From Candidatus Neomicrothrix sp. UBA2974 (GTDB lineage Bacteria > Actinomycetota > Acidimicrobiia > Acidimicrobiales > MedAcidi-G1): DNA of 64,000 nt. This document shows, piece after piece, positions 1 through 8,329 of this stretch. The stretch covers positions 1-64,000 of the forward strand of contig DEAU01000039.1 in NCBI GenBank assembly GCA_002348705.1. Direction: 5' to 3'. Made by a program: the position numbers and the translations under genes. The stretch's first letter is position 1. Each line of letters starts with the position of its first letter. The notes under the pieces are model-generated. The model had not been told where the DNA came from. It ran no database searches and saw nothing but the letters and a program-made list of their open reading frames with translations.

Positions 1-158
1 GGGGCGGCAGTCGTTGTTGGTGCAACGGCAGTGGTTGGTGCCTGAGTTATTACAGGGACAACCGTTGTTGCTGGTGTCGTGGTGTCTGAACTGCCGCCAC
101 ACCCAGAGGCGATTGATAGAAGTGTCAACACAACCGCGTATCTCCTCATAGCCCCCAT
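1..158 (-). CDS. 5' end of a secreted lipoprotein gene (cut by window edge)
   Basis: Only the first ~52 codons are present; the rest lies beyond the left edge. The protein opens with MGAMRRYAVV, a hydrophobic core and the lipobox-like IASGC, so it should be lipid-anchored at Cys outside the membrane. After the cysteine comes a Thr/Pro/Ala-rich flexible linker (TTTPATTV, APTTTAAP), the same kind as in the ABC binding protein at 44.7 kb. By analogy it may be a solute-binding lipoprotein, but the functional domain is not in view. Start could be ATG at 158 or at 149; neither has a convincing ribosome site. Confidence 0.6.
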   Translation of the reverse strand, partial: MGAMRRYAVVLTLLSIASGCGGSSDTTTPATTVVPVITQAPTTAVAPTTTAA

Positions 159-326
159 TCTGCCGCTCTATCTACATGAGCCGAGCGGACGCGGCATCAC
201 AGCCCGAAGGTGCAGATACGCGCAGGAGGCAGCATTCTTCTTAGTGTCCGAGGCGGTTTTTCACAGTTCGCTAAACATGCTGTGGGACGTGTTCTACGGA
301 CTCATGCCTTCGACCTCCCACGCATA

Positions 327-390
327 GCTCGGTGGTTGGAGCAGGTGACTCATAATTTCTCGGTTATGGGTTCGATCCCCGCCCGGCCCA
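327..390 (+). pseudogene. tRNA-Met-like remnant (CAT anticodon) lacking a matching 5' acceptor
   Basis: The stretch has a good D stem (GCTC/GAGC at 327-343), an anticodon loop CTCATAA (349-355; anticodon CAT), a T loop TTCGATC (371-377) and a 3' acceptor-like CCGGCCC plus A (383-390). The seven bases before the D arm (318-324, CCACGCA) do not pair with that acceptor, the anticodon stem has a T-T mismatch and the first T-stem pair is A-C. It therefore looks like a decayed tRNA or the part left at an integration junction. The rest of the gap 159-466 shows nothing else I can support. Confidence 0.55.
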
Positions 391-466
391 CGCGGAGTTC
401 TTGAGGAAGTGCCGGTTGAACGACCGATGATCGTGGGAGGCTGGCGGGGCAGATTCTGGAGGTGCC

Positions 467-2182
467 GTGAGCCTGATTCTTCTGGTGGCCCTGATATTGG
501 TCATCGTGCTGTATCGCAGGTGGTCTCCGCCTGGGGTGGACATCGGCGCCATGGCGAGGCGTCTCCTCGAATATGGGTTTCTTGCTGGGCTAGTTCTGGC
601 TGTATCGCTTGGGGCGACTGGACTGCTTGCCCGGTTGTTCGAGGGGCTTCGTGGCGGACGTGCGGGTGATCCGGAGGAACTAGCCCTCTGGCTTAGTCTC
701 GTTGTAGTGGCCGGGGGGGCGTTGGCCGGCCTTGCTGCATGGCTGCGTCGTCGGTTTCGGGCAGACCCGACCGAGGTGAAAGCAGCGGCCTGGACCTTCT
801 ACATCGGGGTGGTGGATCTCACCGCTGCTGGCTTTGTGGTGGTTGGTGCTACTCAGATCGTCGGCTGGGTTTTCGACGACTGGTCTTTCGACTCCTGGAT
901 GACGGCCGCAGCCCTTGTCTGGACATTGATCGCCACGATCCATCACCGTCTACCGGGTCGACGACCACCGATCTTTAATCTGGCCGGTTCCGCGGTCTCT
1001 CTTGCCGGGGTAGGAATCAGCCTCGCGGTGGTGCTTGAACATCTCCTCGATTGGGCCTATGACGGCGTCACGCCTACACCACTATCGGGTATAGGCCTAG
1101 GCGGTGGTGACGAGTGGGCGCAGACAATCGACGGCATTGCCGGTGCAGCGTCTCCGCTTGTGGCCTTTGCTGGTGCCTGGCTCCGATACTGGTGGTGGAA
1201 CGCCCGCCGGGCCCCGCGTAGCCAGGAGCGAGACGGCTATGTCCTAGTTTGCGGGGTCCTTGGTGGCTTGGCGGCCACCTTGGTAGCCGCAGGTGGCCTG
1301 ATTCACACTGCGCTGTCGTGGCTCCTTGTTGAGACAGCACGGGATGTTGGGGCTGCGGCCCACTTCGATGTGCTTTCCGTATTTGGTGCACTGCTGCTAC
1401 TAGGCTTAGGTCTTTGGGCCTATCACCGGAGAGAGGTCCCGCATGCTGTTGAACGCCAGATTGGTGGACGAGATGAAGTGGTCCGTCTCTATGACCACCT
1501 GGAGGCTGGAGCAGGTCTCAGTGCAGTAACACTTGGCATCGGGCTGCTCCTCGGCACCGTGCTTCACAGGTTCTGGCCGGCACCAGAAGACTGGAATCGC
1601 GATATCGGCGAGGTGCTGGCCGTAGCCCTGACTGCTTTACTCATCGGCGTTCCAGTCTGGGCTCGGGCATGGCGTCGGATACAGGGTCACGCTGGGACGG
1701 TCGCCGAAGAATCGTCCGCTGTTCGACGCGTCTACCTCTTTGTTGTGTTCGGTGTTACGGCGTTGTGCGGTCTTGTGAGCGTTGGCGCGATGGTCTATCT
1801 CCTTCTCTTCGGCCTGCTGGATGGAAGCCTTGACGTGGAGAGGGTGGCCATTTTCCGGGTTCCACTCGCTGCGATCGGAGCCACAGTCGGGGTCGCGGCC
1901 TATCACGGCCGTGTACTGCAGGTCGGACTCCGGACCGTGCCGCAGTCAATTCGACCTGTCCAGCGCACAGTCACCCTGATTGGTGGCGATCTGGCTGATT
2001 TAGAGGAGCGTCTCGAGAAGATCGCAGGGGTTCGGGTGGTGAGCCGACTGCGTCTCGAAGCTCCTGATGCGGTTCCAGCAGACCTCGACTCGGTTGTGAT
2101 GGCTGTCGAGGCAACCTGCGAGGATCTCGTTGTGGTGGTGGCTGACGATGGGTCGGCCGATGTGATTCCAGTAGCCCCATGA
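467..2182 (+). CDS. multi-pass membrane protein, DUF5671-like
   Basis: A 571-residue protein made almost wholly of hydrophobic helices: I count roughly ten to twelve membrane segments, the first at residues 2-17, then about 36-55 and 72-90, repeating in blocks of a few helices. The last ~85 residues (from about 485) are soluble and acidic, probably cytoplasmic. The alternating helix blocks with short Arg-rich loops recall actinobacterial DUF5671 proteins, whose role is unknown; this assignment is from memory of the pattern. Start is GTG 467, with GGAGG at 458-462. It overlaps the next gene by ATGA, so the two are translationally coupled. Confidence 0.7.
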   Translation: MSLILLVALILVIVLYRRWSPPGVDIGAMARRLLEYGFLAGLVLAVSLGATGLLARLFEGLRGGRAGDPEELALWLSLVVVAGGALAGLAAWLRRRFRADPTEVKAAAWTFYIGVVDLTAAGFVVVGATQIVGWVFDDWSFDSWMTAAALVWTLIATIHHRLPGRRPPIFNLAGSAVSLAGVGISLAVVLEHLLDWAYDGVTPTPLSGIGLGGGDEWAQTIDGIAGAASPLVAFAGAWLRYWWWNARRAPRSQERDGYVLVCGVLGGLAATLVAAGGLIHTALSWLLVETARDVGAAAHFDVLSVFGALLLLGLGLWAYHRREVPHAVERQIGGRDEVVRLYDHLEAGAGLSAVTLGIGLLLGTVLHRFWPAPEDWNRDIGEVLAVALTALLIGVPVWARAWRRIQGHAGTVAEESSAVRRVYLFVVFGVTALCGLVSVGAMVYLLLFGLLDGSLDVERVAIFRVPLAAIGATVGVAAYHGRVLQVGLRTVPQSIRPVQRTVTLIGGDLADLEERLEKIAGVRVVSRLRLEAPDAVPADLDSVVMAVEATCEDLVVVVADDGSADVIPVAP

Positions 2183-2700
2183 CCAAGAGCGCTGACATGA
2201 TCAAGACCATGGATGACGGCGAGATGGTGAGCGTGAGCCGAAAGATCGCTGCACCGGTAGACGTGGTGTGGCAGATGGTTAGCGACCTATCCCGAATGGG
2301 GGACTGGTCGCCGGAAAATGATGGGGGTTCCTGGCGGGGTGCTGATCCGACCTGGCCGGGTGGACCGTCGGTGGGGTCGGTATTCCGAGGAGACAACCAC
2401 CGTGGACGTCGGACATGGAAGACGAAAGTCACAGTGATTGATTCCGATCCACCTCGGCGCTTCGCCTTTCGATTGAAGATCGGAGCGCTGGGCGGTTGCG
2501 ACTGGATCTACGACATCGAACCGACGGATGCCGGCTGCTGCGTAACCGAGTCGTGGATCGATGAACGGACGCGAGCCTTGAAGTTTGTGGGGTGGCTTTT
2601 CACTGGTGTTTCGGATCGAGCCTCGCACAACCGGGCGAATATGGAGGCCACACTGGAACACCTCGCCATGGCCGCTGAGGGCGTCAGCAGAAGTGATTGA
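2179..2700 (+). CDS. SRPBCC-family (START/Bet v1 fold) protein
   Basis: 173 residues. The pattern SVSRKIAAPVDVVWQMVSD near the N terminus, followed by G-x-x-F-R-G-D-N-H and a W-x-x-x-x-x-V strand, is typical of SRPBCC proteins, which hold a hydrophobic ligand in a deep cavity; many are of unknown function (polyketide cyclase/dehydratase-like). It is coupled by a 4-base overlap to the membrane protein upstream. The second half of the fusion protein at 3371-4543 resembles it in several blocks (GRNHNERMGNWE versus GDNHRGRRTWK), so the two are probably paralogues. No catalytic residue can be named. Confidence 0.8.
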   Translation: MTKSADMIKTMDDGEMVSVSRKIAAPVDVVWQMVSDLSRMGDWSPENDGGSWRGADPTWPGGPSVGSVFRGDNHRGRRTWKTKVTVIDSDPPRRFAFRLKIGALGGCDWIYDIEPTDAGCCVTESWIDERTRALKFVGWLFTGVSDRASHNRANMEATLEHLAMAAEGVSRSD

Positions 2701-2714
2701 ACTTCTCGGCGGCT

Positions 2715-3374
2715 TTAATCCCAGCCGTTCCAGGAGGTGATGGCAGCCGCGCCGCCATCGCGTCGAGCCGGACGAAAGTCGTCGCCGAGAGTATGTCCGA
2801 CAGTGATCAGCGCTACTTGGCTGTATTCGTCGTAGGGGATGCCGAGTAACTCTGCTGCCTCCTTCTCGAACATGAGATGGATGCTCGTCCAGCAGGTCCC
2901 AAGTCCGCGTTCTCTTGCGCCGAGCATGAAACTCCACGCACTGGGAACAATCGAAGCCATCATCGACGCTGCTCCCATAGGGCGGTGGTCGGCTCGACCC
3001 TCAATGCAGGGAATCACCATGGCCGGAACCCGGTGCATGTTCTCCGCCAAGTAGGCGGCCGACTCCATGACTCGCATCTGCTGGGCAGCCCGATCCGGTG
3101 CCGCCCCTTCGGCGATCGCGCCGGCACTCGCCGCGAGCGTCATGTATCGCTCCCAACCACGCCGATACAGGTCGGCGAGAGCCATTCGCTTTTCGGAGTC
3201 AGTTACGACAATGAACCGCCAGCCCTGCCGGTTGGAGCCGGTCGGAGCCTGAACAGCATATTCAAGGCATTCCTCGAGGAGGGCGGGATCAACCGGACGG
3301 TCGAAATCGAGGCGCCGGCGGACTGAGCGGGTAGTGGTCAATAGGTCGTGAACCGATAGCCCGAGTGTGGTCAT
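2715..3374 (-). CDS. nitroreductase-family FMN flavoprotein
   Basis: 219 residues of the nitroreductase family, dimeric FMN enzymes that reduce nitro groups, quinones, enones or flavins with NAD(P)H. The N terminus carries the FMN-phosphate arginines (TTRSVRRRLDFDRPV), then QAPTGSNRQGWRFIVV, and the C-terminal part has GLGTCWTS, all conserved landmarks. The length is normal. Its start overlaps the stop of the upstream fusion gene by ATGA, so both are made from one minus-strand message. The two nitroreductase domains are clearly paralogous (TTRSVRRRLDFDRPV versus TTRAVRRRLDLDRPV). Substrate not predictable. Confidence 0.88.
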   Translation of the reverse strand: MTTLGLSVHDLLTTTRSVRRRLDFDRPVDPALLEECLEYAVQAPTGSNRQGWRFIVVTDSEKRMALADLYRRGWERYMTLAASAGAIAEGAAPDRAAQQMRVMESAAYLAENMHRVPAMVIPCIEGRADHRPMGAASMMASIVPSAWSFMLGARERGLGTCWTSIHLMFEKEAAELLGIPYDEYSQVALITVGHTLGDDFRPARRDGGAAAITSWNGWD

Positions 3375-4543
3375 GCGAGGTCTCCGTTCCCTTTTTCTCC
3401 GGTGGTGCTTTCCGCGAGTGCCTTAATCCCTTCAACACAGCGACGCATGTTGGCGGTCTGTCCCTTTTGTCTATTCGCGATGATCTTGGCTTCCTTGTCG
3501 GGCATGGCAGCTATGGCCGCGGTAAGCCCCGATGGGCCAGGCCCAAGCACCATTGTGAACCGCAACCGGGTAGCACCGGCCAGAGGAACCAGATCGAATC
3601 GCCACTGGGCTGCCGGGTCTTCCAGATCGGCAGAGTTCCAAGCAAACGTTCGATTTTCTTCATAGGCGGTGATGTGGCAAGTCACTTCCCAATTGCCCAT
3701 CCGCTCGTTGTGGTTGCGACCGAGAAAGGTGGCCCCGATTCCCGGTTCGGGTGAGATCCACTCAGCTCCTTGAAACTCGTCGCTGAACTGTGCTGGTAGG
3801 TCTATATCGGAGACGTAAGGCCAGATGTCCTCCGGAGGCGCATTAACGTCGACCTCAACGGTGACTCCGGCCCCGTCCTCATGGGCAGGAGCTTCGTCTG
3901 TCGGGTGCTGAAGAGTCCGTCCCCACCGTTCGAACCAGGTGATTTCCTCGGCTGGTTGTCGAACGGCCGGGGAGAAGTCCTCTCCGATGGTCCATGCCAC
4001 GGGAAGGAGAACAACTTGGCTGACGTCTGCGGGGATATCTAGGAGATTGGCCACGTCGTCGGCTTTATTGAGGTGCAGCGTGGTCCAGGCACTTCCTAGA
4101 CCGCGGGACCGCAGCGCCAAACAGAGACTCCATGCCGCTTGAATGACGGAGTCGAACAGGCCGGGTCGACCGCTGCCGTCGTGTATGCCGTAGATGGTGG
4201 CTAGCACGATTACTGGGACGTGTTCAAGGTTGCGGGCCAGATAGTCGGCGGACCGCATCGCGTTTTCGTTGTGGTGCCCGGTCCCCTTGACCTTGGCGTA
4301 GGTATTGGTGATCCAGTCCCCGCCTGCCGACCGGTAGAGGTCGGCGAGCGCAGCCTTGGTCTCGGGGTCGCGAATCACAAGCCAGCGGCGGCTGGACTGA
4401 TTACCACCGGTTGGAGCCTGTTCGGCCACGTCGATGCACTCGAGGAGCACTTCTGCCGGGACTGGACGATCGAGATCGAGCCGACGACGTACTGCTCTGG
4501 TAGTGGTTAGCAAGCGATCGGTCTCATCGACTGGAAATGGCAC
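3371..4543 (-). CDS. nitroreductase-SRPBCC fusion protein
   Basis: 390 residues in two parts. Residues 1 to about 205 are a nitroreductase domain (TTRAVRRRLDLDRPV, EQAPTGGNQSSRRWLVI, RGLGSAWTTLHL). Residues ~228-385 are an SRPBCC ligand-binding domain (VEVDVNAPPEDIWPYVSDI). Known nitroreductases of this class normally lack such a tail, so this is a true domain fusion unless a sequencing error joined two genes; reading frame is open throughout. Start GTG 4543 has AGAGG a few bases upstream. The neighbouring genes encode the same two domains as separate proteins, which suggests the domains act on a shared hydrophobic substrate (inference). Confidence 0.85.
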   Translation of the reverse strand: MPFPVDETDRLLTTTRAVRRRLDLDRPVPAEVLLECIDVAEQAPTGGNQSSRRWLVIRDPETKAALADLYRSAGGDWITNTYAKVKGTGHHNENAMRSADYLARNLEHVPVIVLATIYGIHDGSGRPGLFDSVIQAAWSLCLALRSRGLGSAWTTLHLNKADDVANLLDIPADVSQVVLLPVAWTIGEDFSPAVRQPAEEITWFERWGRTLQHPTDEAPAHEDGAGVTVEVDVNAPPEDIWPYVSDIDLPAQFSDEFQGAEWISPEPGIGATFLGRNHNERMGNWEVTCHITAYEENRTFAWNSADLEDPAAQWRFDLVPLAGATRLRFTMVLGPGPSGLTAAIAAMPDKEAKIIANRQKGQTANMRRCVEGIKALAESTTGEKGNGDLA

Positions 4544-4637
4544 AGGGTCCTCTGAAGAATCGGAGATAGGTCACTGCCGAGTCCACCACAGGCGCTTCGC
4601 CCGACTGTCGTCGGGCAGGATCGGTTTGGGGAGTCGA

Positions 4638-5327
4638 TTACAGGTTCTCGCCCAACCAAGCGGGCGCCCGGTCGACTAGGTACTCGCTGACACTTCGGGC
4701 CCGCTCTAGAGCGTCGCAGAGCCAGTCAGCCTCGCCGCCCCGCAATAGAGCTGCCAGAGGGGTCTCTAGACGGGCGATCACGCCGAGCGATCGCAGCGGT
4801 GCGTCGGTGACGGCCTCGAAAGAGTCCACGGCCGACACCTGTGTAGGTAGATCTGGTCCGCCCACCCCGGCAAGTTCGGTAGCCAGCACCAGAAGGTCGG
4901 GACCGGACCCCAGTGGCGGCAGTGCCCAACTGAAGACCAATTCAATGGTCAGGTCCTCGCTGGGCTCGACATCCTCCGGGATCGACATGACTTCGTCCTC
5001 GAAGGCGAGCAGAGTACGAACCTCAATGTCAAGAGATAGCCGAAGGTCAAGTGGGCCCCCACAGTGGGCCTCGGGGTGGAGGTCGATCTCGAAGGCCTGA
5101 TGCATCGAGTAGGTCTCCACGAAGTGCCGCTCATCATGTACGTGAAAGCCGTGGTCGGCTGCATGGTCTTTGAGGTCGGCGACGAAGCCTGCGATGTCGA
5201 CGACGGCCACGTGGGTGTCCTTTGATGATCGGTCGGATACAGAGTGCGCATGCGCTGCGTTCGGGTTAGACACAGCGTAGATCCCGCCCTCGTCCTGGAC
5301 CACGTCGGTTTGGCACACTGGATTCAT
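4638..5327 (-). CDS. hypothetical protein
   Basis: 229 residues, acidic and soluble, with no signal peptide or membrane segment and no family I recognise. It contains a His/Asp-rich stretch (HAADHGFHVHDERHFVET, about residues 55-72). The minus-strand ATG at 5325-5327 shares bases with the plus-strand ATG of the phosphatase gene, so the annotated N terminus may be too long; GTG codons some 40 codons in are alternatives. It heads the minus-strand set that continues with the two nitroreductase genes, about 95 bases apart. Codon use fits its neighbours, so it is likely a real gene. Confidence 0.6.
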   Translation of the reverse strand: MNPVCQTDVVQDEGGIYAVSNPNAAHAHSVSDRSSKDTHVAVVDIAGFVADLKDHAADHGFHVHDERHFVETYSMHQAFEIDLHPEAHCGGPLDLRLSLDIEVRTLLAFEDEVMSIPEDVEPSEDLTIELVFSWALPPLGSGPDLLVLATELAGVGGPDLPTQVSAVDSFEAVTDAPLRSLGVIARLETPLAALLRGGEADWLCDALERARSVSEYLVDRAPAWLGENL

Positions 5328-6105
5328 GCCTGATTCGTCCGTTGCGCCGCCGTTATCTGATGCGGCGACAGTGTTGAGCGACTTTCATGACGCAGTCGAC
5401 GCGGTAGTCGAGGCGCTCGCCCACCACGACGACTGGGGTCCGTCCAGTGGTCAGACTGGCCAGTACGTCAGTGATTTGGTCGCCGACGAGGCAGTGCACC
5501 GGGTGCTCGACCCGGCCGGCTATGGGGTACTCAGCGAGGAATCTGGCCTAATGGAAGCGACCTTGGAGGGCGCCCCTGTAGTGGTTGTGGACCCTCTAGA
5601 TGGTTCCACCAATGCATCGCGTGACCTTCCCTGGTTCGCTACCAGCCTGTGTGCGGTGGATGGTGATGGCCCTTGGGTTGCCGTGGTGGTCGATCTGGTA
5701 ACTGGCACCCGGTATGACGCTGTGCGGGGTTGGGGTGCACGTCGGGACGGCGAGACGGTCAGACGTGGGTCGGTTCCGTCGATGGAACAGGCTGTAATCG
5801 GCCTCTCGGGTTTGCCGCCTCGCCATCTTGGCTGGGGTCAGTTCCGGGCGTTGGGGGCTGCTGCCCTTGACCTGTGTGCGGTGGCAGACGGTCGACTCGA
5901 CGGTTATATGGATTGTTCGGAGAATGCCCACGGCGTCTGGGACTACCTAGGGGCGATGTTGGTATGCGGCGAGGCCGGAGTCGAAGTAGTCGACGCCGGG
6001 GGTCGGGATCTGTGTGTGTTGGATCCCGGGGCGCGTCGTACCCCGGTGGCTGGTGCGGGGCCGGCTCTCACCGAGGCGCTAGTGGCGGCACGCCGCAGCT
6101 TCTGA
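5326..6105 (+). CDS. inositol monophosphatase-family phosphatase
   Basis: 259 residues of the Mg2+-dependent IMPase superfamily (inositol-, histidinol- or bisphosphate phosphatases). The metal site is visible: EE at 71-72, then DPLDGSTN at residues 89-96, and WDYLGA at 205-210 in place of the usual WD-x-A-A motif. Length is standard. In actinobacteria such genes often serve inositol or histidinol phosphate hydrolysis; the window gives no partner to decide which. It is divergent from the hypothetical gene on its left with overlapping start codons, and tRNA-Val follows about 55 bases downstream. Confidence 0.87.
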   Translation: MPDSSVAPPLSDAATVLSDFHDAVDAVVEALAHHDDWGPSSGQTGQYVSDLVADEAVHRVLDPAGYGVLSEESGLMEATLEGAPVVVVDPLDGSTNASRDLPWFATSLCAVDGDGPWVAVVVDLVTGTRYDAVRGWGARRDGETVRRGSVPSMEQAVIGLSGLPPRHLGWGQFRALGAAALDLCAVADGRLDGYMDCSENAHGVWDYLGAMLVCGEAGVEVVDAGGRDLCVLDPGARRTPVAGAGPALTEALVAARRSF

Positions 6106-6159
6106 CTGGACGATACCCGTAGGTCACAGAATCGGACCGCCGGTAGGGTCTCGCATCTC

Positions 6160-6233
6160 GGGCGCGTAGCTCAGTTGGCTAGAGCACCTCCCTTACAAGG
6201 AGGGGGTCGGGGGTTCAAGTCCCTCCGCGCCCA
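6160..6233 (+). tRNA. tRNA-Val (TAC)
   Basis: A complete 74-base cloverleaf: acceptor GGGCGCG/CGCGCCC (6160-6166 with 6226-6232), D stem GCTC/GAGC, anticodon stem CCTCC/GGAGG around the loop CTTACAA (anticodon TAC), T stem GGGGG/CCCTC around TTCAAGT, discriminator A at 6233. CC follows at 6234-6235, but the next base is G, so the final A of CCA is not encoded. All stems pair fully apart from one G-T, so this is a functional gene. Confidence 0.96.
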
Positions 6234-6263
6234 CCGAAAACGCTTAAAAATCAAAACGTTTCG

Positions 6264-8234
6264 CTACTTTGGAAACTGTGGAGGCGTGTCAAACGATTCC
6301 TTAGGAAGTCGTTGTGACTCCGTCTGGGTTCGCTTCGCGTTCGCCTGGGGCCATCCGCTTCTCCATCTAAGTAGGACCACAGTGATTAGTAGCGCGATCC
6401 CGGCACAGGTCATCGCGAAGTTTGGCCAAGCAATCAATACCCCAATAATTGTGATGATTGGTTGTTCCCATCGCTCGAGTGTCCGGCCAAACCAGCCACC
6501 AAGTCCCATCGCGGTTATACATAGTCCTGCAGCTACACAGAAGAAAAGAACGGCAAGAGAACCAAAAGACCCCTGGTTCAACAACAGCTCCGGGTGAGTA
6601 ACAAAGATAAATGGGACAAGCAATGCAGGAAATAGCAGCCTCATTCCTATCAGTCCCGCTTGAGCTGCATTGGCCTTAGCGATTGCAGAAGCGGCGTATG
6701 TGGCCGGCATTACTGGTGGTGTCACATTCGCATATACCGTGAAATAGAGGATAAACAAATGCCCGGGTAGCGGATGAATTCCTAGAGCACTAAAGATTGG
6801 GGTCGAAAATGACGCTGCGATCACGTATGCAGCAGCAGTCGGAACGCCGAATCCGAGAATGATTACGACGAGCGCTAAAAATACCAATCCCAAGCCAACC
6901 GGGAGGGACCCCATTGCCAAGAAGTTCGCCAAGCGCGATGCAATGGCGGACATTCCCAGGATAGAAACCAGCAACTGAGCGGCTATAACGATCGCGCCTA
7001 TTCGTGCTATCTCAATACCCGCTGTGCGACCACCCTCGCAAATTACTCGAAGGCGGTCAATGAATGACTTCCCGGGTCGAATTAATACGAATGCAATTAT
7101 TGTTGTAGTAGCAGCCCAACTTGAAAATGTAAGGCTGCGGTTGTAAACGTAAATAGACACCAGTAATACAGTCATGGGTAACAAGAAAGAACCAATAAAC
7201 GTCGAGTTGAACAGATGTGACGCCGGGGGTATTTCTTCTTGTGGTATGCCGCCGAGGCCGCCTTTGACCGCCTGTATGTGGATAGAAACAAATACGGCCA
7301 GGTAGTAGAGAACTATTGGTGTGATGGCTGCGATCGCAATATCTCGGTACGGAATATTTGTAAATTCAGCCATTATGAAGGCCGCTGCACCCATTACTGG
7401 GGGCACAAGTTGTCCCCCTGCCGAAGTGGTTGCCTCGACAGCGGCTGCGAACTCCGGTTTGAATCCGGTGCGTTTCATTAGGGGTATGTTGAAAACGCCG
7501 TCGACTACAACGTTTGCGACTGCGGATCCGGAGACAGTTCCAAAGAAAGCACTGGTTACTACTGAGATCTTTCCCGGACCCCCTTTAAATCTTCCGACCA
7601 AAAGGCGGGCGAGGTCCATGAGTGAGTCGGATCCACCGGAGGCGCTCAGCATGCCACCAAAGATCAGAAAGCTTGCTACTACTCCGGCAGAGACACCGGT
7701 GATGCTTCCGAATATTCCCTGAGTAGTGAAGAGTGCTGTGTTGGCCATGTCGCGTGCAGTAACGGACGCCATCCAGCTGGACCAAGGAATGAAATCGATA
7801 TGGGCTAGAAGGACAATTGCAGTCAGTCCTATGACGATTCCCGAGAGCATCCAACCGAGAACCCTCCTGCAGAGTTCTAGTCCCAATAGGAGGACGCCTA
7901 TTCCCCAGAAAAGCAAGGCTAAAGAGGCTGGATCTTGTCGCCGGACAAAGGTGATGTCCCTGGTGAAAGAGAATATGAAAAAGGCCGACGAGGCGACGGC
8001 GAGCGCCGCTACTAGCGGTACCTGACCTTTTTTGGCTTTTGTCCTGCCAGTCGCCTGCAGCCATGAGAGGAGCAGAATGATGTAGACCCCCCCGAGGTGA
8101 ACACTGCGATGTTGAATGAATGGCAGTGAGCCCCGGTAAGAGGTCCAGTAGTGGTACGCCGCTAATGCAACTGCAGCCCCAGTAAGGGCGGGCTTCAGCC
8201 AGCGAAGGTCGCCGGACCGAGAGGAATCAGACAT
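6264..8234 (-). CDS. TRAP transporter permease, fused 4TM/12TM type
   Basis: 656 residues, nearly all hydrophobic, with around sixteen membrane helices. The N-terminal part corresponds to the small DctQ-type subunit and the rest to the large DctM-type subunit, as in the fused permeases that pair with TAXI binding proteins. Recognisable DctM-like stretches are GAAAFIMAEFTNIPYRDIA and FGVPTAAAYVIAASF. It would move an organic anion inward using a Na+ or proton gradient. The binding-protein gene lies 95 bases upstream on the same strand, completing the system. Base composition is somewhat more AT-rich than in neighbouring genes. Confidence 0.92.
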   Translation of the reverse strand: MSDSSRSGDLRWLKPALTGAAVALAAYHYWTSYRGSLPFIQHRSVHLGGVYIILLLSWLQATGRTKAKKGQVPLVAALAVASSAFFIFSFTRDITFVRRQDPASLALLFWGIGVLLLGLELCRRVLGWMLSGIVIGLTAIVLLAHIDFIPWSSWMASVTARDMANTALFTTQGIFGSITGVSAGVVASFLIFGGMLSASGGSDSLMDLARLLVGRFKGGPGKISVVTSAFFGTVSGSAVANVVVDGVFNIPLMKRTGFKPEFAAAVEATTSAGGQLVPPVMGAAAFIMAEFTNIPYRDIAIAAITPIVLYYLAVFVSIHIQAVKGGLGGIPQEEIPPASHLFNSTFIGSFLLPMTVLLVSIYVYNRSLTFSSWAATTTIIAFVLIRPGKSFIDRLRVICEGGRTAGIEIARIGAIVIAAQLLVSILGMSAIASRLANFLAMGSLPVGLGLVFLALVVIILGFGVPTAAAYVIAASFSTPIFSALGIHPLPGHLFILYFTVYANVTPPVMPATYAASAIAKANAAQAGLIGMRLLFPALLVPFIFVTHPELLLNQGSFGSLAVLFFCVAAGLCITAMGLGGWFGRTLERWEQPIITIIGVLIAWPNFAMTCAGIALLITVVLLRWRSGWPQANAKRTQTESQRLPKESFDTPPQFPK

Positions 8235-8329
8235 AACGTCACAGTTCTTTCGCCGAAAGCCCTGTCAAGATCTCTGTAACTCCTGCGGTCCGACAACCCT
8301 TGCTTGCATGAAACTCTGAGGACTTCCCC

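Noticed and set aside
2287..2937. 216-codon minus-strand frame across the SRPBCC gene
   Set aside because: Lies antisense to two clear genes, has no family features and shows the composition of a shadow frame.
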